Shown here piece by piece: positions 1 through 5,513 of a stretch of 6,154 nt of DNA. Source of the DNA: Phycisphaerales bacterium (GTDB lineage: Bacteria > Planctomycetota > Phycisphaerae > Phycisphaerales > UBA1924). A program made the translations under genes and the position numbers. The number at the start of each line of letters is the position of its first letter. The first letter of the stretch is position 1. The notes beneath the pieces were generated by a model. It was not told where the DNA came from and made no database searches. It worked only from the letters and a program-made list of their open reading frames with translations. The stretch is taken from the NCBI GenBank assembly GCA_025453375.1, contig JALOQT010000065.1, forward strand, positions 1-6,154, in the 5' to 3' direction.

Positions 1-240
1 CTGCAGGTTGAAAAGCTCCGGCGGCCACGCGCCCTGGTCGCGTCGGTAGCTCAACAGCGCGAATTGCAGTTGACGCAGCGTGCCGACCACCGCCGCGGTC
101 TGCGCACGATCGCGATAGTCAAAGTACCGCGGCACCGCGACGGCGGCGAGGACCGCCAGCACGACGATGACGGCGATCAACTCGACAAGGGTAAAACCTC
201 GCCTAGGTGCCTCATGTTTGCAGCACATACGCCGAAGCAT
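1..240 (-). CDS. Prepilin-type N-terminal domain protein, 3' end cut by window edge (pseudopilin-like, subfamily A)
   Basis: The 80 visible codons read from ATG at 240 to the left window edge, so the C-terminal half is missing. A basic leader (two Arg, Lys, then PRR) runs to Gly15. After the predicted prepilin-peptidase cut, the mature protein starts FTLVEL with Glu at +5, continues as an uninterrupted hydrophobic helix, and reaches Pro22 followed by RYFDYRDRA. This is the layout of type IV pilins and type II secretion pseudopilins: inserted in the inner membrane, processed by the prepilin peptidase, then assembled into a filament. The stretch SYRRDQGAWPP closely matches the gene at 5995-5510, so I place both in subfamily A. 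No Shine-Dalgarno sequence precedes the start. A second in-frame ATG at 228 would give a 10-residue leader before the cleavage-site Gly and is equally possible. The next gene upstream ends 104 bases away. The subunit type cannot be assigned without the C-terminus. Confidence 0.88.
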   Translation of the reverse strand, partial: MLRRMCCKHEAPRRGFTLVELIAVIVVLAVLAAVAVPRYFDYRDRAQTAAVVGTLRQLQFALLSYRRDQGAWPPELFNLQ

Positions 241-344
241 GAGAAGGTCATCGGCTGGATGACGGGGGTTCTTGGGTGGACGCGAGTTATCGGAGATGGG
301 TCATCCCACGAAGCGGGCGCGCAGAGGCGAGAGGTGGCGTGGGT
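241..344. other. Intergenic spacer between two pseudopilin-like genes
   Basis: These 104 bases separate the stop at 345 from the start at 240 on the minus strand. I see only a 4-bp stem (TGGG/CCCA around 297-308), too weak for a terminator, and no clear promoter. Co-transcription is possible but looser than in the other two modules. Confidence 0.5.
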
Positions 345-854
345 CTATTGGGCGATGACGAAGACGACGCAGGGGGTGGCCCCGCCGTTGGAGGTGTACC
401 AGAAACGACCGGTGCCCAAGCCGTTACCGCCGTCGAGGATGGTGTCGGCGATTCGGGCGGCGTCCATCGGGAAGTCTGTCGGGGGGAAGAAGATGTCGAT
501 GCGCGGGTTGCTGGTGGCGTTGATGCCGTGATAGTGCATGCCAGTAGAGTGGCCGACTTTGCCCGGGTTGAAGGCATCGTGATCAAGGTATCGCCCAAGA
601 GGTGAAGTGGGGAGGTTCACCCGATTGGCGGAGTTGGGGAACACGCCGTGGTCGCGCTGATAGGAGAAGATCGCATGCTGCACGACACGGCAGGTACGCG
701 CCATCGCCGAGCCCAATGCGCGGTCGCGATAATCAAAGTACCTCGGCACCGCCACCGCGGCCAGGACCGACAGCACCACGATCACGGCGATCAGTTCGAT
801 CAACGTGAAGGCCCTGCAGCCTATCCCACGATGTCCAATGAAACGCCTCACCAT
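345..854 (-). CDS. Prepilin-type N-terminal domain protein with Ala at the cleavage site (pseudopilin-like, subfamily C)
   Basis: This 169-residue protein has a leader rich in Arg and Gly, then CRA followed by FTLIELIAV, a hydrophobic helix, and Pro22 with RYFDYRDRA. The family is inner-membrane filament subunits of type IV pilus or type II secretion type. The oddity is Ala15 (codon GCC) at position -1, where all the other visible copies have Gly; prepilin peptidases strongly prefer Gly, although Ala can be tolerated. Its helix-coding DNA is also the most divergent of the set. The post-helix segment RVVQHAIFSYQRDH matches [14 protein letters not shown] in the gene at 2241-1714, so both are placed in subfamily C. 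The head is about 120 residues and ends with LDGGNGLGTGRFW, a variant of the C-terminal Asp-Gly/Thr-Gly motif shared by the paralogs. The start ATG at 854 lies directly behind AAGAG, too close to be a convincing ribosome site. It is divergent from the small gene at 987. Confidence 0.9.
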   Translation of the reverse strand: MVRRFIGHRGIGCRAFTLIELIAVIVVLSVLAAVAVPRYFDYRDRALGSAMARTCRVVQHAIFSYQRDHGVFPNSANRVNLPTSPLGRYLDHDAFNPGKVGHSTGMHYHGINATSNPRIDIFFPPTDFPMDAARIADTILDGGNGLGTGRFWYTSNGGATPCVVFVIAQ

Positions 855-986
855 CTCTTGGGAGAATCGGCCGCGCGGCGCGATGGCTGCAGGTCCGTCG
901 CAGTTATCGCCGGAGAACGGGGGCGTGGCATGTCGGTTGGCTCATCGTGCCCCCATTGACACTGCGGCGAGTTTCTGCGAGGATGG
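855..986. promoter_or_regulatory. Divergent intergenic region
   Basis: These 132 bases lie between divergent starts (854 minus, 987 plus) and must hold at least one promoter. A perfect TTGACA at 956-961 has no -10 box at proper spacing, so I cannot place a promoter with confidence. Confidence 0.4.
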
Positions 987-1184
987 ATGACTATGGCCTT
1001 GTTCGAGTGGTGGTATGAGATGCCGTGGTGGGTGCGCTATGGGTTGGCCCTGGCGTTGATTCTGCTTTCGACCTTCATTTTGCTCGCTGGGCGGCTGTGG
1101 ATCTGGGGGTGGGTCGTCGGGTTCATCATGCTCGCGCTGGCTGGGCGATCGCAGGGTGAGAAGAAGGGTTATCGACGCTCTTGA
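987..1184 (+). CDS. Small Trp-rich two-helix membrane protein
   Basis: This gene encodes 65 residues from ATG at 987, or 63 from the in-frame ATG at 993. I do not recognise a named family. A Trp- and acid-containing N-terminus (EWWYEMPWW) leads into a hydrophobic segment at about residues 18-34, a single Arg36, then a second hydrophobic segment at about 37-53, and a basic tail GRSQGEKKGYRRS. Seven of the residues are Trp, mostly near the predicted membrane interfaces. The basic tail suggests both termini face the cytoplasm, by the positive-inside rule. GAGG at 979-982 lies 4 bases before the first ATG and 10 before the second, so position 993 is plausible. It runs opposite to the surrounding pseudopilin-like genes and converges on the gene ending at 1217. 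It could be a small inner-membrane accessory protein; any link to the filament genes is only positional. The coherent membrane topology and a possible ribosome site support it as a real gene. Confidence 0.65.
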   Translation: MTMALFEWWYEMPWWVRYGLALALILLSTFILLAGRLWIWGWVVGFIMLALAGRSQGEKKGYRRS

Positions 1185-1216
1185 GTGAGCGGGGTGGGGG
1201 GCGTGCGCGTCGTGAA
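1185..1216. other. Convergent intergenic gap
   Basis: The stop codons of two convergent genes are separated by 32 G-rich bases. I see no hairpin with a T-run here, so transcription termination between them is not explained by an intrinsic terminator. Confidence 0.6.
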
Positions 1217-1702
1217 TCATGGCCCGCAGGAGTAGTACAGCCCGTTGATGTTGCCTGGCGTCCACGTCCATCGCGTGACGCGGCCGGTGGTCAGCACGCC
1301 GTCGTCGACCGTCGCGTCGATCTGCGCGAGGACCGAGTCGGCCGGTTGCTGGCCGATGGGCATGCTCATGACCACGGCAAACCATGAGTAGGTCGGCGGG
1401 GTGTCGAAGTAGAGCATCGAGTTCCACGGGCCGCGGGCGGGGATGTCCTGCATGTACGCGTCAAAGGCGCTGCGGGTGGTGCGGGGGACGAGGGGCGGAT
1501 AGGTGTTGGTGTCGCGGAAGTAGGCGACGCCCGCGCGGGACATGACTTTGAGATTCGATGCCGCCCGAGTGATCGAGGCCCGCTGGCTGTAGTCAAAGTA
1601 CCGCGGCACCGCGACGGCGGCGAGGATCGCCAGCACGACGATGACGGCGATGAGCTCGACGAGCGTGAAGCCGACCGAGATGGATGTGCGTGTGCGGGGC
1701 AT
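1217..1702 (-). CDS. Prepilin-type N-terminal domain protein (pseudopilin-like, subfamily B)
   Basis: This 161-residue protein has a short leader MPRTRTSISV, Gly11 at the predicted prepilin-peptidase site, then FTLVEL with Glu+5, a hydrophobic helix, Pro22 and RYFDYSQRA. The leader ends in SISV rather than basic residues, which is unusual among the copies. The segment SRAGVAYFRDTNTYPP matches [16 protein letters not shown] in the gene at 5513-4986, and both later have PP, a V-x-x-x-MP segment and AD before the C-terminal motif, so they form subfamily B. The C-terminal motif reads IDATVDDGVLTTGR, followed by alternating Trp and Thr and one Cys near the end. The reading frame is open upstream to 1903, but that stretch lies inside the preceding gene and is low-complexity. 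The ATG at 1702 puts the cleavage site at the right distance and lies 11 bases after the upstream stop, so the two are probably co-transcribed. There is no Shine-Dalgarno sequence; translational coupling is likely. Confidence 0.92.
   Translation of the reverse strand: MPRTRTSISVGFTLVELIAVIVVLAILAAVAVPRYFDYSQRASITRAASNLKVMSRAGVAYFRDTNTYPPLVPRTTRSAFDAYMQDIPARGPWNSMLYFDTPPTYSWFAVVMSMPIGQQPADSVLAQIDATVDDGVLTTGRVTRWTWTPGNINGLYYSCGP
1620..1663 (-). repeat. 44-bp helix-coding block, copy 1
   Basis: These 44 bases encode part of the N-terminal pilin helix. They are identical, synonymous positions included, to 2141-2184, 5428-5471 and 5916-5959. Protein-level constraint alone does not require identical codons. 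Confidence 0.9.
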
Positions 1703-1713
1703 CGGGCGAGGGG

Positions 1714-2241
1714 TCAGCGAAGGAAATACTGGTGATGGGGCCCGGCGACGGTGGGGCTGAAGATGTACCACGTCATGGTGCCGGTGTTGCTGACACCGTT
1801 GTCCATGATCGAGTCCAGCCGCAGATAGATGGGCATCGGCAGATCGGGGATGTTGACGTAGGTCCGGCCGTTGGCATTGGCGTTGCCGGCCTGGCCGTTC
1901 CACATCAGGAAGTTGGCGTAGGTGCCCTCGGGCGGGATGAAGATTCGATCGGGCACGTACGCCGCGAATGGTGTCGAGCGATAGGTGGATTCGTTGAGCG
2001 TCACCGTCGAGTTGGAGGTGGCGAAGGGGTGGTCACGCGCGTAGGCCATCACCGCAGACTGCACCGTGCGGAAGTAGCCAGCCAGGGCGCTGGCGCGCGA
2101 ACGCTCGCTGTAATCGAAATACCTCGGCACCGCCACGGCGGCGAGGATCGCCAGCACGACGATGACGGCGATGAGCTCGACGAGCGTGAAGCCCTGCCGA
2201 GGCGGCGCGTGTCGCCACAGGTTGGACCGACCATCACGCAT
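1714..2241 (-). CDS. Prepilin-type N-terminal domain protein (pseudopilin-like, subfamily C)
   Basis: This 175-residue protein has a leader with several Arg and a HAPPRQ segment, Gly17 at the predicted cleavage site, FTLVEL with Glu+5, a hydrophobic helix, Pro22 and RYFDYSERS. The head contains [14 protein letters not shown], an Asn/Thr/Ser-rich stretch ([12 protein letters not shown]), a WNGQ turn and an Asn-Ala run (NANANGRTY), then [17 protein letters not shown] with NTG, the shared C-terminal motif with Asn replacing the second Asp and Thr-Met in place of the usual Gly-Arg context. It is the first gene of a two-gene unit with the gene starting at 1702. Upstream lies the 326-base divergent region, so its promoter should be there, although I cannot identify clear -35/-10 boxes. 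No Shine-Dalgarno precedes the ATG at 2241. By family it is an inner-membrane, peptidase-processed filament subunit; which system it serves is not shown. Confidence 0.92.
   Translation of the reverse strand: MRDGRSNLWRHAPPRQGFTLVELIAVIVVLAILAAVAVPRYFDYSERSRASALAGYFRTVQSAVMAYARDHPFATSNSTVTLNESTYRSTPFAAYVPDRIFIPPEGTYANFLMWNGQAGNANANGRTYVNIPDLPMPIYLRLDSIMDNGVSNTGTMTWYIFSPTVAGPHHQYFLR
2141..2184 (-). repeat. 44-bp helix-coding block, copy 2
   Basis: This is an exact copy of the 44 bases at 1620-1663, in the same position of the paralogous gene. Identity falls off on both sides: the codons for RYFDY just beyond it differ at several third positions from the other copies. Confidence 0.9.
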
Positions 2242-2278
2242 GAACCGGTGATATCGGCTGATCGCGGTTCCACCTGAT

Positions 2279-2299
2279 GGGTGGGTGGGTGGATGAGGG
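2279..2299 (+). other. Potential G-quadruplex motif
   Basis: Four GGG runs (2279, 2283, 2287, 2297) are separated by loops of 1, 1 and 7 bases, which fits the canonical three-tetrad pattern. It lies 38 bases upstream of the minus-strand gene start at 2241. The G-rich strand is the template for that gene. Folding is inferred from pattern only. Confidence 0.55.
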
Positions 2300-2317
2300 A
2301 GTTGCTCCAGAGAAGAC

Positions 2318-2332
2318 GATTCGCCGCGAATC
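2318..2332. promoter_or_regulatory. 15-bp dyad, possible operator
   Basis: GATTCGC-C-GCGAATC is a perfect inverted repeat with 7-bp arms and a single central base. Its place between divergent genes and its symmetry suit a dimeric DNA-binding regulator, but no regulator is identified. Confidence 0.45.
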
Positions 2333-2357
2333 TGCCCGTTCTGCTTGCATGGAAGTC

Positions 2358-2385
2358 GAAAACCAGTAGACTGGGAGTGGTTTTC
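2358..2385. repeat. 8-bp inverted repeat with 12-base loop
   Basis: GAAAACCA at 2358-2365 pairs with TGGTTTTC at 2378-2385. A nested alternative, CCAGT (2363-2367) with ACTGG (2370-2374), competes with it. The 3' arm also overlaps the palindrome at 2383-2394, so the structures would be mutually exclusive. Confidence 0.45.
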
Positions 2386-2394
2386 TCATGAGAA
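2383..2394. repeat. 12-bp perfect palindrome
   Basis: TTCTCATGAGAA is fully self-complementary. It may be a protein-binding site, or an alternative pairing partner of the adjacent inverted repeat, with which it shares three bases. Confidence 0.45.
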
Positions 2395-2466
2395 CATTCT
2401 GCGGAGTAGGGTATTGGGAGTTGATCGCATCGTGTTTGGGTTGTGAGTGATGCCTGATTCTGCGTT

Positions 2467-2550
2467 CTGGTTCCCTGTCTGGTTCCCTGTCTGGTTCCCT
2501 GTCTGGTTCCCTTTGTGGTCCCTTGTCTGGTCCCTTGTCTGGTGGTCCTT
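2467..2550 (+). repeat. 12-bp tandem repeat, seven units
   Basis: Three perfect units of CTGGTTCCCTGT (2467-2502) are followed by four degenerating units (2503-2550; for example CTGGTTCCCTTT and CTGGTCCCTTGT). Degeneration increases toward the downstream gene. The array ends four bases before the ribosome-binding site of the gene starting at 2568, so it probably lies in the 5' leader of that transcript. Unit length is a multiple of three, which keeps spurious frames open on both strands. There are no spacers, so it is not a CRISPR array. Confidence 0.9.
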
Positions 2551-2554
2551 GGTT

Positions 2555-2560
2555 TGGAGG
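2555..2560 (+). promoter_or_regulatory. Shine-Dalgarno site fixing the start at 2568
   Basis: TGGAGG lies 7 bases before ATG at 2568, near-ideal spacing. It decides against the in-frame TTG at 2523, which sits inside the tandem repeat. The pseudopilin-like genes in the window have no such site. Confidence 0.85.
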
Positions 2561-2567
2561 CTTGAAC

Positions 2568-4850
2568 ATGGCACATCGTCTTGGTCGTCTGGCGTCGGGC
2601 GTCTCGGCTCGCGCGGTGGTGGGTGGGCTCGCGCTGGCGGCGTTGAGCGGGACGGTGCTCGCCCAGCCCACGCTGGTGCGCTTGGGCATGATCGCGGAGG
2701 ACATCTCGGCCGATGGCACCAAGGCGCTGGGCTACGTCGTCGATACGGCGGCGGGCGACGGGTATGTGCCGTATGTGTTTACGCGCGGGTCGGGGTCGGT
2801 CGCGGTGCCCGGGGGTGTGGTGCCGGGGAACTTGCTGCGTGGCTCGTCGGACCTGACGGTGTTTGCCACGGGCCTGAAGAACACGAGCAACTGGGGGAAT
2901 CTGAACTGCTTCGCGGGGTACTGCGCGTTTGGCGATTGCGTGCCGGGCACGCCGCTGGCGCCGCCGACGCCTTGCCAGATTCCGGACATCGCGCATCGGT
3001 GGACGTCGGCGAGCGGGTGGGTGAACCTGGGCTCGGTGCCGCGGATTGCTGATCCGGTGACGGGCCGCTTCTTCGGCGGGACGCGCTGCGACAACAGCAC
3101 CAGCTCGCCCAATGACATCTCGGGCAACGGGCAGGTGGTGGTCGGTGGTGCGTGGTCGACGGGGCTCTTGAACTCGTCGGGCGGGCCGAGCTTCGGGCTG
3201 TGCGGCGATCTGGTCGCGTTCAAGTTTGACGCGGCGACGGGCGCGCTGACGACGCTGCCTGTGCAGCCCGGCACGACGACCTCGCGGGCTGACTCAGTCA
3301 ATGGTGATGGCACGGTGATCACGGGGTATGACTTTGGCCAGATTCCCGACGAGTTTGGCCCGTTTGATGGCCGGAGGATCTGCGTGTGGGTCAATGGGAC
3401 GCAGACGATCATCGACGGGCTGTCCAACTCGTTTGCGACGTACCCGGTCAATGCGGCGGGCACGGTGATTGCTGGCACGCCTTCGGCGGCGTTCAACAAC
3501 CCGACGTTCGCCGTCAACGACACGGGGCTGGTCAAGTGGACTCGTCAGCCCAACAACACCTGGACGCCGACATATCTGGGCCGCCCGGTCGATCTGCTGG
3601 TGGGTGAGGAGGTCCGGCCGCTGTCGCAGTTGCTCGTGACGGCGGTGAGCGACGATGGAAACACGATTGTGGGCCGCGCGCAGTATGGCTTCGATTTCTT
3701 TGACCGCGTGACGCGGCCGTTTATCTGGAAGGCGACGGTCAACGGCGGTGTGCCGCTGGACTTTGCGACGTATCTGTCGCAGATCGCCCCGGGCAGCCCG
3801 CTGGTGCAGCCGGGGCTGAACTTCATTTCGATCAACGGGATGAGCACCGACGGCAACGCGCTGCTGGTGGCGATCGAGGATGCACGCAACACCTGCCCGG
3901 GGCCGACGCAGAGCCTGGCGACGGGCGATCACGGGATTGTGTATCTCAATGGCGCGGGCATCGCGTGCGGCGCGCCGGTGATTGCGGTGCCGCCGCGGGA
4001 TTCGGTGTCGGAGCAGTACACGCCGTTTGGCGCGGTGCTGAATGTGTCGGTGTCGGGCTCGTTCCCGATGACGTACACGTGGCAGCGCGAGGTGCCGGGC
4101 AGCCCGAACACGTGGGTGAACCTGACGGAGGCATGCTCCGGGTTCCCGTTTGGCGGGGACTGGGACTATGAGGGCGTGGACAAGAACCAGTTGCGGATTG
4201 GCCAGCAATCCTGCGGGGCCAATCGCGGCGGGCGGTATCGCGTGATTGTCTCCAACGCGTGCGGCAGCGTGACCAGCGCGCCGGCGACGGTGAGCTTCCA
4301 GCAGGGCATCACGATCAACCAGCAGCCGGAGAATGTGACGGCGTGCGGCGAGAGCTCGGCGTTCATGTTCGCTGTCGGCGTGGCCAACACGTCGGAGATT
4401 CTCTATACATGGGAGGTGGCGACGAGCGCGGCGCCGTCGCTGTTTACGGTGCTGCAGCCTGGAGAGAATGTGCTGTCCGACGGGCGGACGTTGACGGTGT
4501 CGGGCGCAACGGATCAGTTTGTGTCGATCACGCCGAGCGATCAGGCGGGGACGAGCACGTACCAGATCCGGTGTGTGATGCTCAGCGCCTGCGGCAATGC
4601 GACGACCAACGCGGCGACGCTGACGGTCAACCGCTGCCGGTGCACCCGCTCAGATGTCGCCGGGCCGAATCAGTCCGAAGGGCCGGACCTTGAACTGACG
4701 GCTGATGACATCATCGTGTTCCTCGGGTGGTACTTCGCGGGCGACTTCCGCGCGGATGTCGCCGGTGCGAACCAGAGCACGCAGCCGGACTTTGAACTGA
4801 CGGCTGATGACATCATCGTGTTCCTGGGTCGGTACTTCCAGGGGTGCTGA
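2568..4850 (+). CDS. Exported protein: HAF-like repeats, two Ig-like domains, duplicated GC-type dockerin-like C-terminus
   Basis: This 760-residue protein has a signal peptide at 1-32 (Arg-bearing N-terminus, Ala/Leu/Gly core, VLA before Gln33). Residues about 35-470 hold spaced motifs such as ISADGTKALGY (46), ISGNGQVVVGG (184), VNGDGTVITGY (244), VNAAGTVIAGT (294), VSDDGNTIVGR (360) and MSTDGNALLVA (425), with blade-like RPFIWKA. They resemble bacterial extracellular HAF repeats and may form a beta-propeller. Two Ig-like domains follow (about 470-578 and 580-688), both ending in S-x-A-C-G with x-x-T after. The C-terminus is two 34-residue dockerin-like units (from 696 and 730), each with ELTADDIIVFLG, ending in Gly-Cys. 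This matches the planctomycete GC-type dockerin pattern as I recall it. Eighteen Cys, nearly all after the signal peptide, suggest disulfides outside the cytoplasm. No catalytic motif is evident, so adhesion, surface display or scaffolding is more likely than enzymatic activity. It is monocistronic, with its own ribosome site and terminator. Confidence 0.93.
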   Translation: MAHRLGRLASGVSARAVVGGLALAALSGTVLAQPTLVRLGMIAEDISADGTKALGYVVDTAAGDGYVPYVFTRGSGSVAVPGGVVPGNLLRGSSDLTVFATGLKNTSNWGNLNCFAGYCAFGDCVPGTPLAPPTPCQIPDIAHRWTSASGWVNLGSVPRIADPVTGRFFGGTRCDNSTSSPNDISGNGQVVVGGAWSTGLLNSSGGPSFGLCGDLVAFKFDAATGALTTLPVQPGTTTSRADSVNGDGTVITGYDFGQIPDEFGPFDGRRICVWVNGTQTIIDGLSNSFATYPVNAAGTVIAGTPSAAFNNPTFAVNDTGLVKWTRQPNNTWTPTYLGRPVDLLVGEEVRPLSQLLVTAVSDDGNTIVGRAQYGFDFFDRVTRPFIWKATVNGGVPLDFATYLSQIAPGSPLVQPGLNFISINGMSTDGNALLVAIEDARNTCPGPTQSLATGDHGIVYLNGAGIACGAPVIAVPPRDSVSEQYTPFGAVLNVSVSGSFPMTYTWQREVPGSPNTWVNLTEACSGFPFGGDWDYEGVDKNQLRIGQQSCGANRGGRYRVIVSNACGSVTSAPATVSFQQGITINQQPENVTACGESSAFMFAVGVANTSEILYTWEVATSAAPSLFTVLQPGENVLSDGRTLTVSGATDQFVSITPSDQAGTSTYQIRCVMLSACGNATTNAATLTVNRCRCTRSDVAGPNQSEGPDLELTADDIIVFLGWYFAGDFRADVAGANQSTQPDFELTADDIIVFLGRYFQGC
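4653..4850 (+). repeat. Tandem 102-bp duplication encoding the dockerin-like units
   Basis: Two in-frame units start GATGTCGCC at 4653 and 4755, exactly 34 codons apart. The core from GAACTGACGG to GTGTTCCT is identical at DNA level in both, while the Gln/Ser-rich linker before it differs. The second unit ends at the stop codon. Confidence 0.9.
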
Positions 4851-4910
4851 GCCGCGAGGCGATGGTGCGGGCTGCGGCACGAAGCCGCTAAGTATGACGT
4901 GCGAGTGTGC

Positions 4911-4939
4911 AAAGCCCCTCTCGATGAGAGGGGCTTTTT
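4911..4939 (+). terminator. Intrinsic transcription terminator
   Basis: A perfect 12-bp stem (AAAGCCCCTCTC with GAGAGGGGCTTT) closes a GAT loop, and five T end the element at 4939. It lies 60 bases after the stop of the exported-protein gene. On the other strand it falls 46 bases past the stop of the pseudopilin-like gene ending at 4986, with only a short T-run, so it may act in both directions, more strongly for the plus strand. Confidence 0.88.
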
Positions 4940-4985
4940 GTGCGCGGGTGCTGGTGGGTGAAGGCGTCTGGCGTGAGTGAGGGTG

Positions 4986-5513
4986 TCAGGGGAGGTTGAA
5001 GAAGTAGGCGGTGCCACGCATACGGCCGGTGTTGGCGTTGCCATCATCGACGATGCGATCGACATCTAGAAGGAGGGCGAGTTCGTCGGCAGTTGCAGAC
5101 CTTGTGGCGTTGGGGTTCCCTGGCATGAGGAAGGCGACAGAGAAGAACGGGCCTGCGTTGAGCGTACCGGTGGGCGAGACCAGTGGAGGGCCGTTCCAGT
5201 CGTAGATTGTGCTTGGGCCGACGGGCGTCTCGGGGCGGGTGAGCGCCTGGTTGGTGCCCATGTATTGCAGCATCACGGCGGGGAAGGCGTGCCAGCCGTC
5301 GGGTGCCCAGGTGCCGGTGTCGCGGAAGTATGACCAGCCGGCGCGCGAGATGACGCGAAAGTCATTGGCGACGGCGCTGACGCGGGCACGGCGCGAATAG
5401 TCAAAGTACCTCGGCACCGCGACGGCAGCGAGGATCGCCAGCACGACGATGACGGCGATGAGCTCGACGAGGGTGAAGCCGCGGCGGGGTCGTGATGGAG
5501 TTGAACGGCTCAT
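4986..5513 (-). CDS. Prepilin-type N-terminal domain protein (pseudopilin-like, subfamily B)
   Basis: This 175-residue protein has a basic leader [11 protein letters not shown], Gly12 at the prepilin-peptidase site, FTLVEL with Glu+5, a hydrophobic helix, Pro22 and RYFDYSRRA. After the helix, [16 protein letters not shown] resembles the gene at 1702-1217. The head carries a Gly/Pro/Asn-rich middle ([16 protein letters not shown]) and ends [19 protein letters not shown] plus an aromatic strand (TAYFFNLP). The in-frame ATG at 5531 would also be possible, but ATG at 5513 forms an ATGA overlap with the stop of the upstream gene and gives a leader of normal length, so I chose it. There is no Shine-Dalgarno; reinitiation after the upstream gene is the likely mode of translation. 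It is the last gene of a minus-strand unit of at least three. Role by family: inner-membrane, peptidase-processed filament subunit. Confidence 0.92.
   Translation of the reverse strand: MSRSTPSRPRRGFTLVELIAVIVVLAILAAVAVPRYFDYSRRARVSAVANDFRVISRAGWSYFRDTGTWAPDGWHAFPAVMLQYMGTNQALTRPETPVGPSTIYDWNGPPLVSPTGTLNAGPFFSVAFLMPGNPNATRSATADELALLLDVDRIVDDGNANTGRMRGTAYFFNLP
5398..5484 (-). repeat. 87-bp helix-coding block, copy in the gene at 5513
   Basis: This block is identical to 5886-5972 except for one base (A at 5427, G at 5915). It covers the codons from the end of the leader through the helix to the Tyr after Pro22. It contains the 44-bp core (5428-5471) shared with two further genes. Confidence 0.92.

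Larger units (their letters stand above)
2242..2567. promoter_or_regulatory. Divergent intergenic regulatory region
   Basis: These 326 bases separate the divergent starts of a pseudopilin-like gene (2241, minus) and the exported dockerin-type gene (2568, plus), so promoters for both should lie here. The region is markedly structured. It holds a G-quadruplex motif (2279-2299), a 15-bp dyad (2318-2332), an 8-bp inverted repeat (2358-2385), a 12-bp palindrome (2383-2394) and seven units of a 12-bp tandem repeat (2467-2550). A weak sigma70-like pair is TTGCAT at 2345 and TAGACT at 2367, spaced by 16 bases, each with only partial consensus match; I would not rely on it. No convincing gene lies inside: open frames through the repeat are simple-sequence translations. 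Confidence 0.7.

Noticed and set aside
956..984. Sigma70 promoter from perfect TTGACA at 956
   Set aside because: The base run at -10 spacing (GAGGAT at 979) is a poor match and overlaps the likely ribosome site, so transcription would begin inside the gene.
942..1427. Minus-strand 161-residue frame over the small membrane protein gene
   Set aside because: It is Arg/His/Pro-rich, overlaps the end of a real pseudopilin-like gene in another frame, and has no hydrophobic or domain pattern.
1703..1903. Upstream extension of the gene starting at 1702 to 1903
   Set aside because: The added 67 residues are His/Arg/Gln-rich, lie within the preceding gene, and would place the pilin leader deep inside the protein.
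2467..2550. CRISPR array
   Set aside because: Units are 12 bases, contiguous and without spacers, and no cas gene is nearby.
2523..2567. TTG start at 2523 giving a 775-residue form of the exported protein
   Set aside because: It lies inside the tandem repeat and would place 15 extra residues before the signal peptide. ATG at 2568 has TGGAGG at ideal spacing.
2049..2996. Long minus-strand frames with RQGT, REPD or NQTG repeats
   Set aside because: These are simple translations of the 12-bp tandem repeat joined to antisense of two well-supported genes. Composition is extreme and no domain is visible.
2447..3052. Plus-strand frame encoding a WFPV repeat
   Set aside because: The repeat is the 12-bp array read in another frame, and the rest overlaps the exported-protein gene out of frame.
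3294..4208. Minus-strand 304-residue frame within the exported-protein gene
   Set aside because: It is an Arg-rich antisense shadow typical of GC-rich coding DNA, with no start context or recognisable motif.
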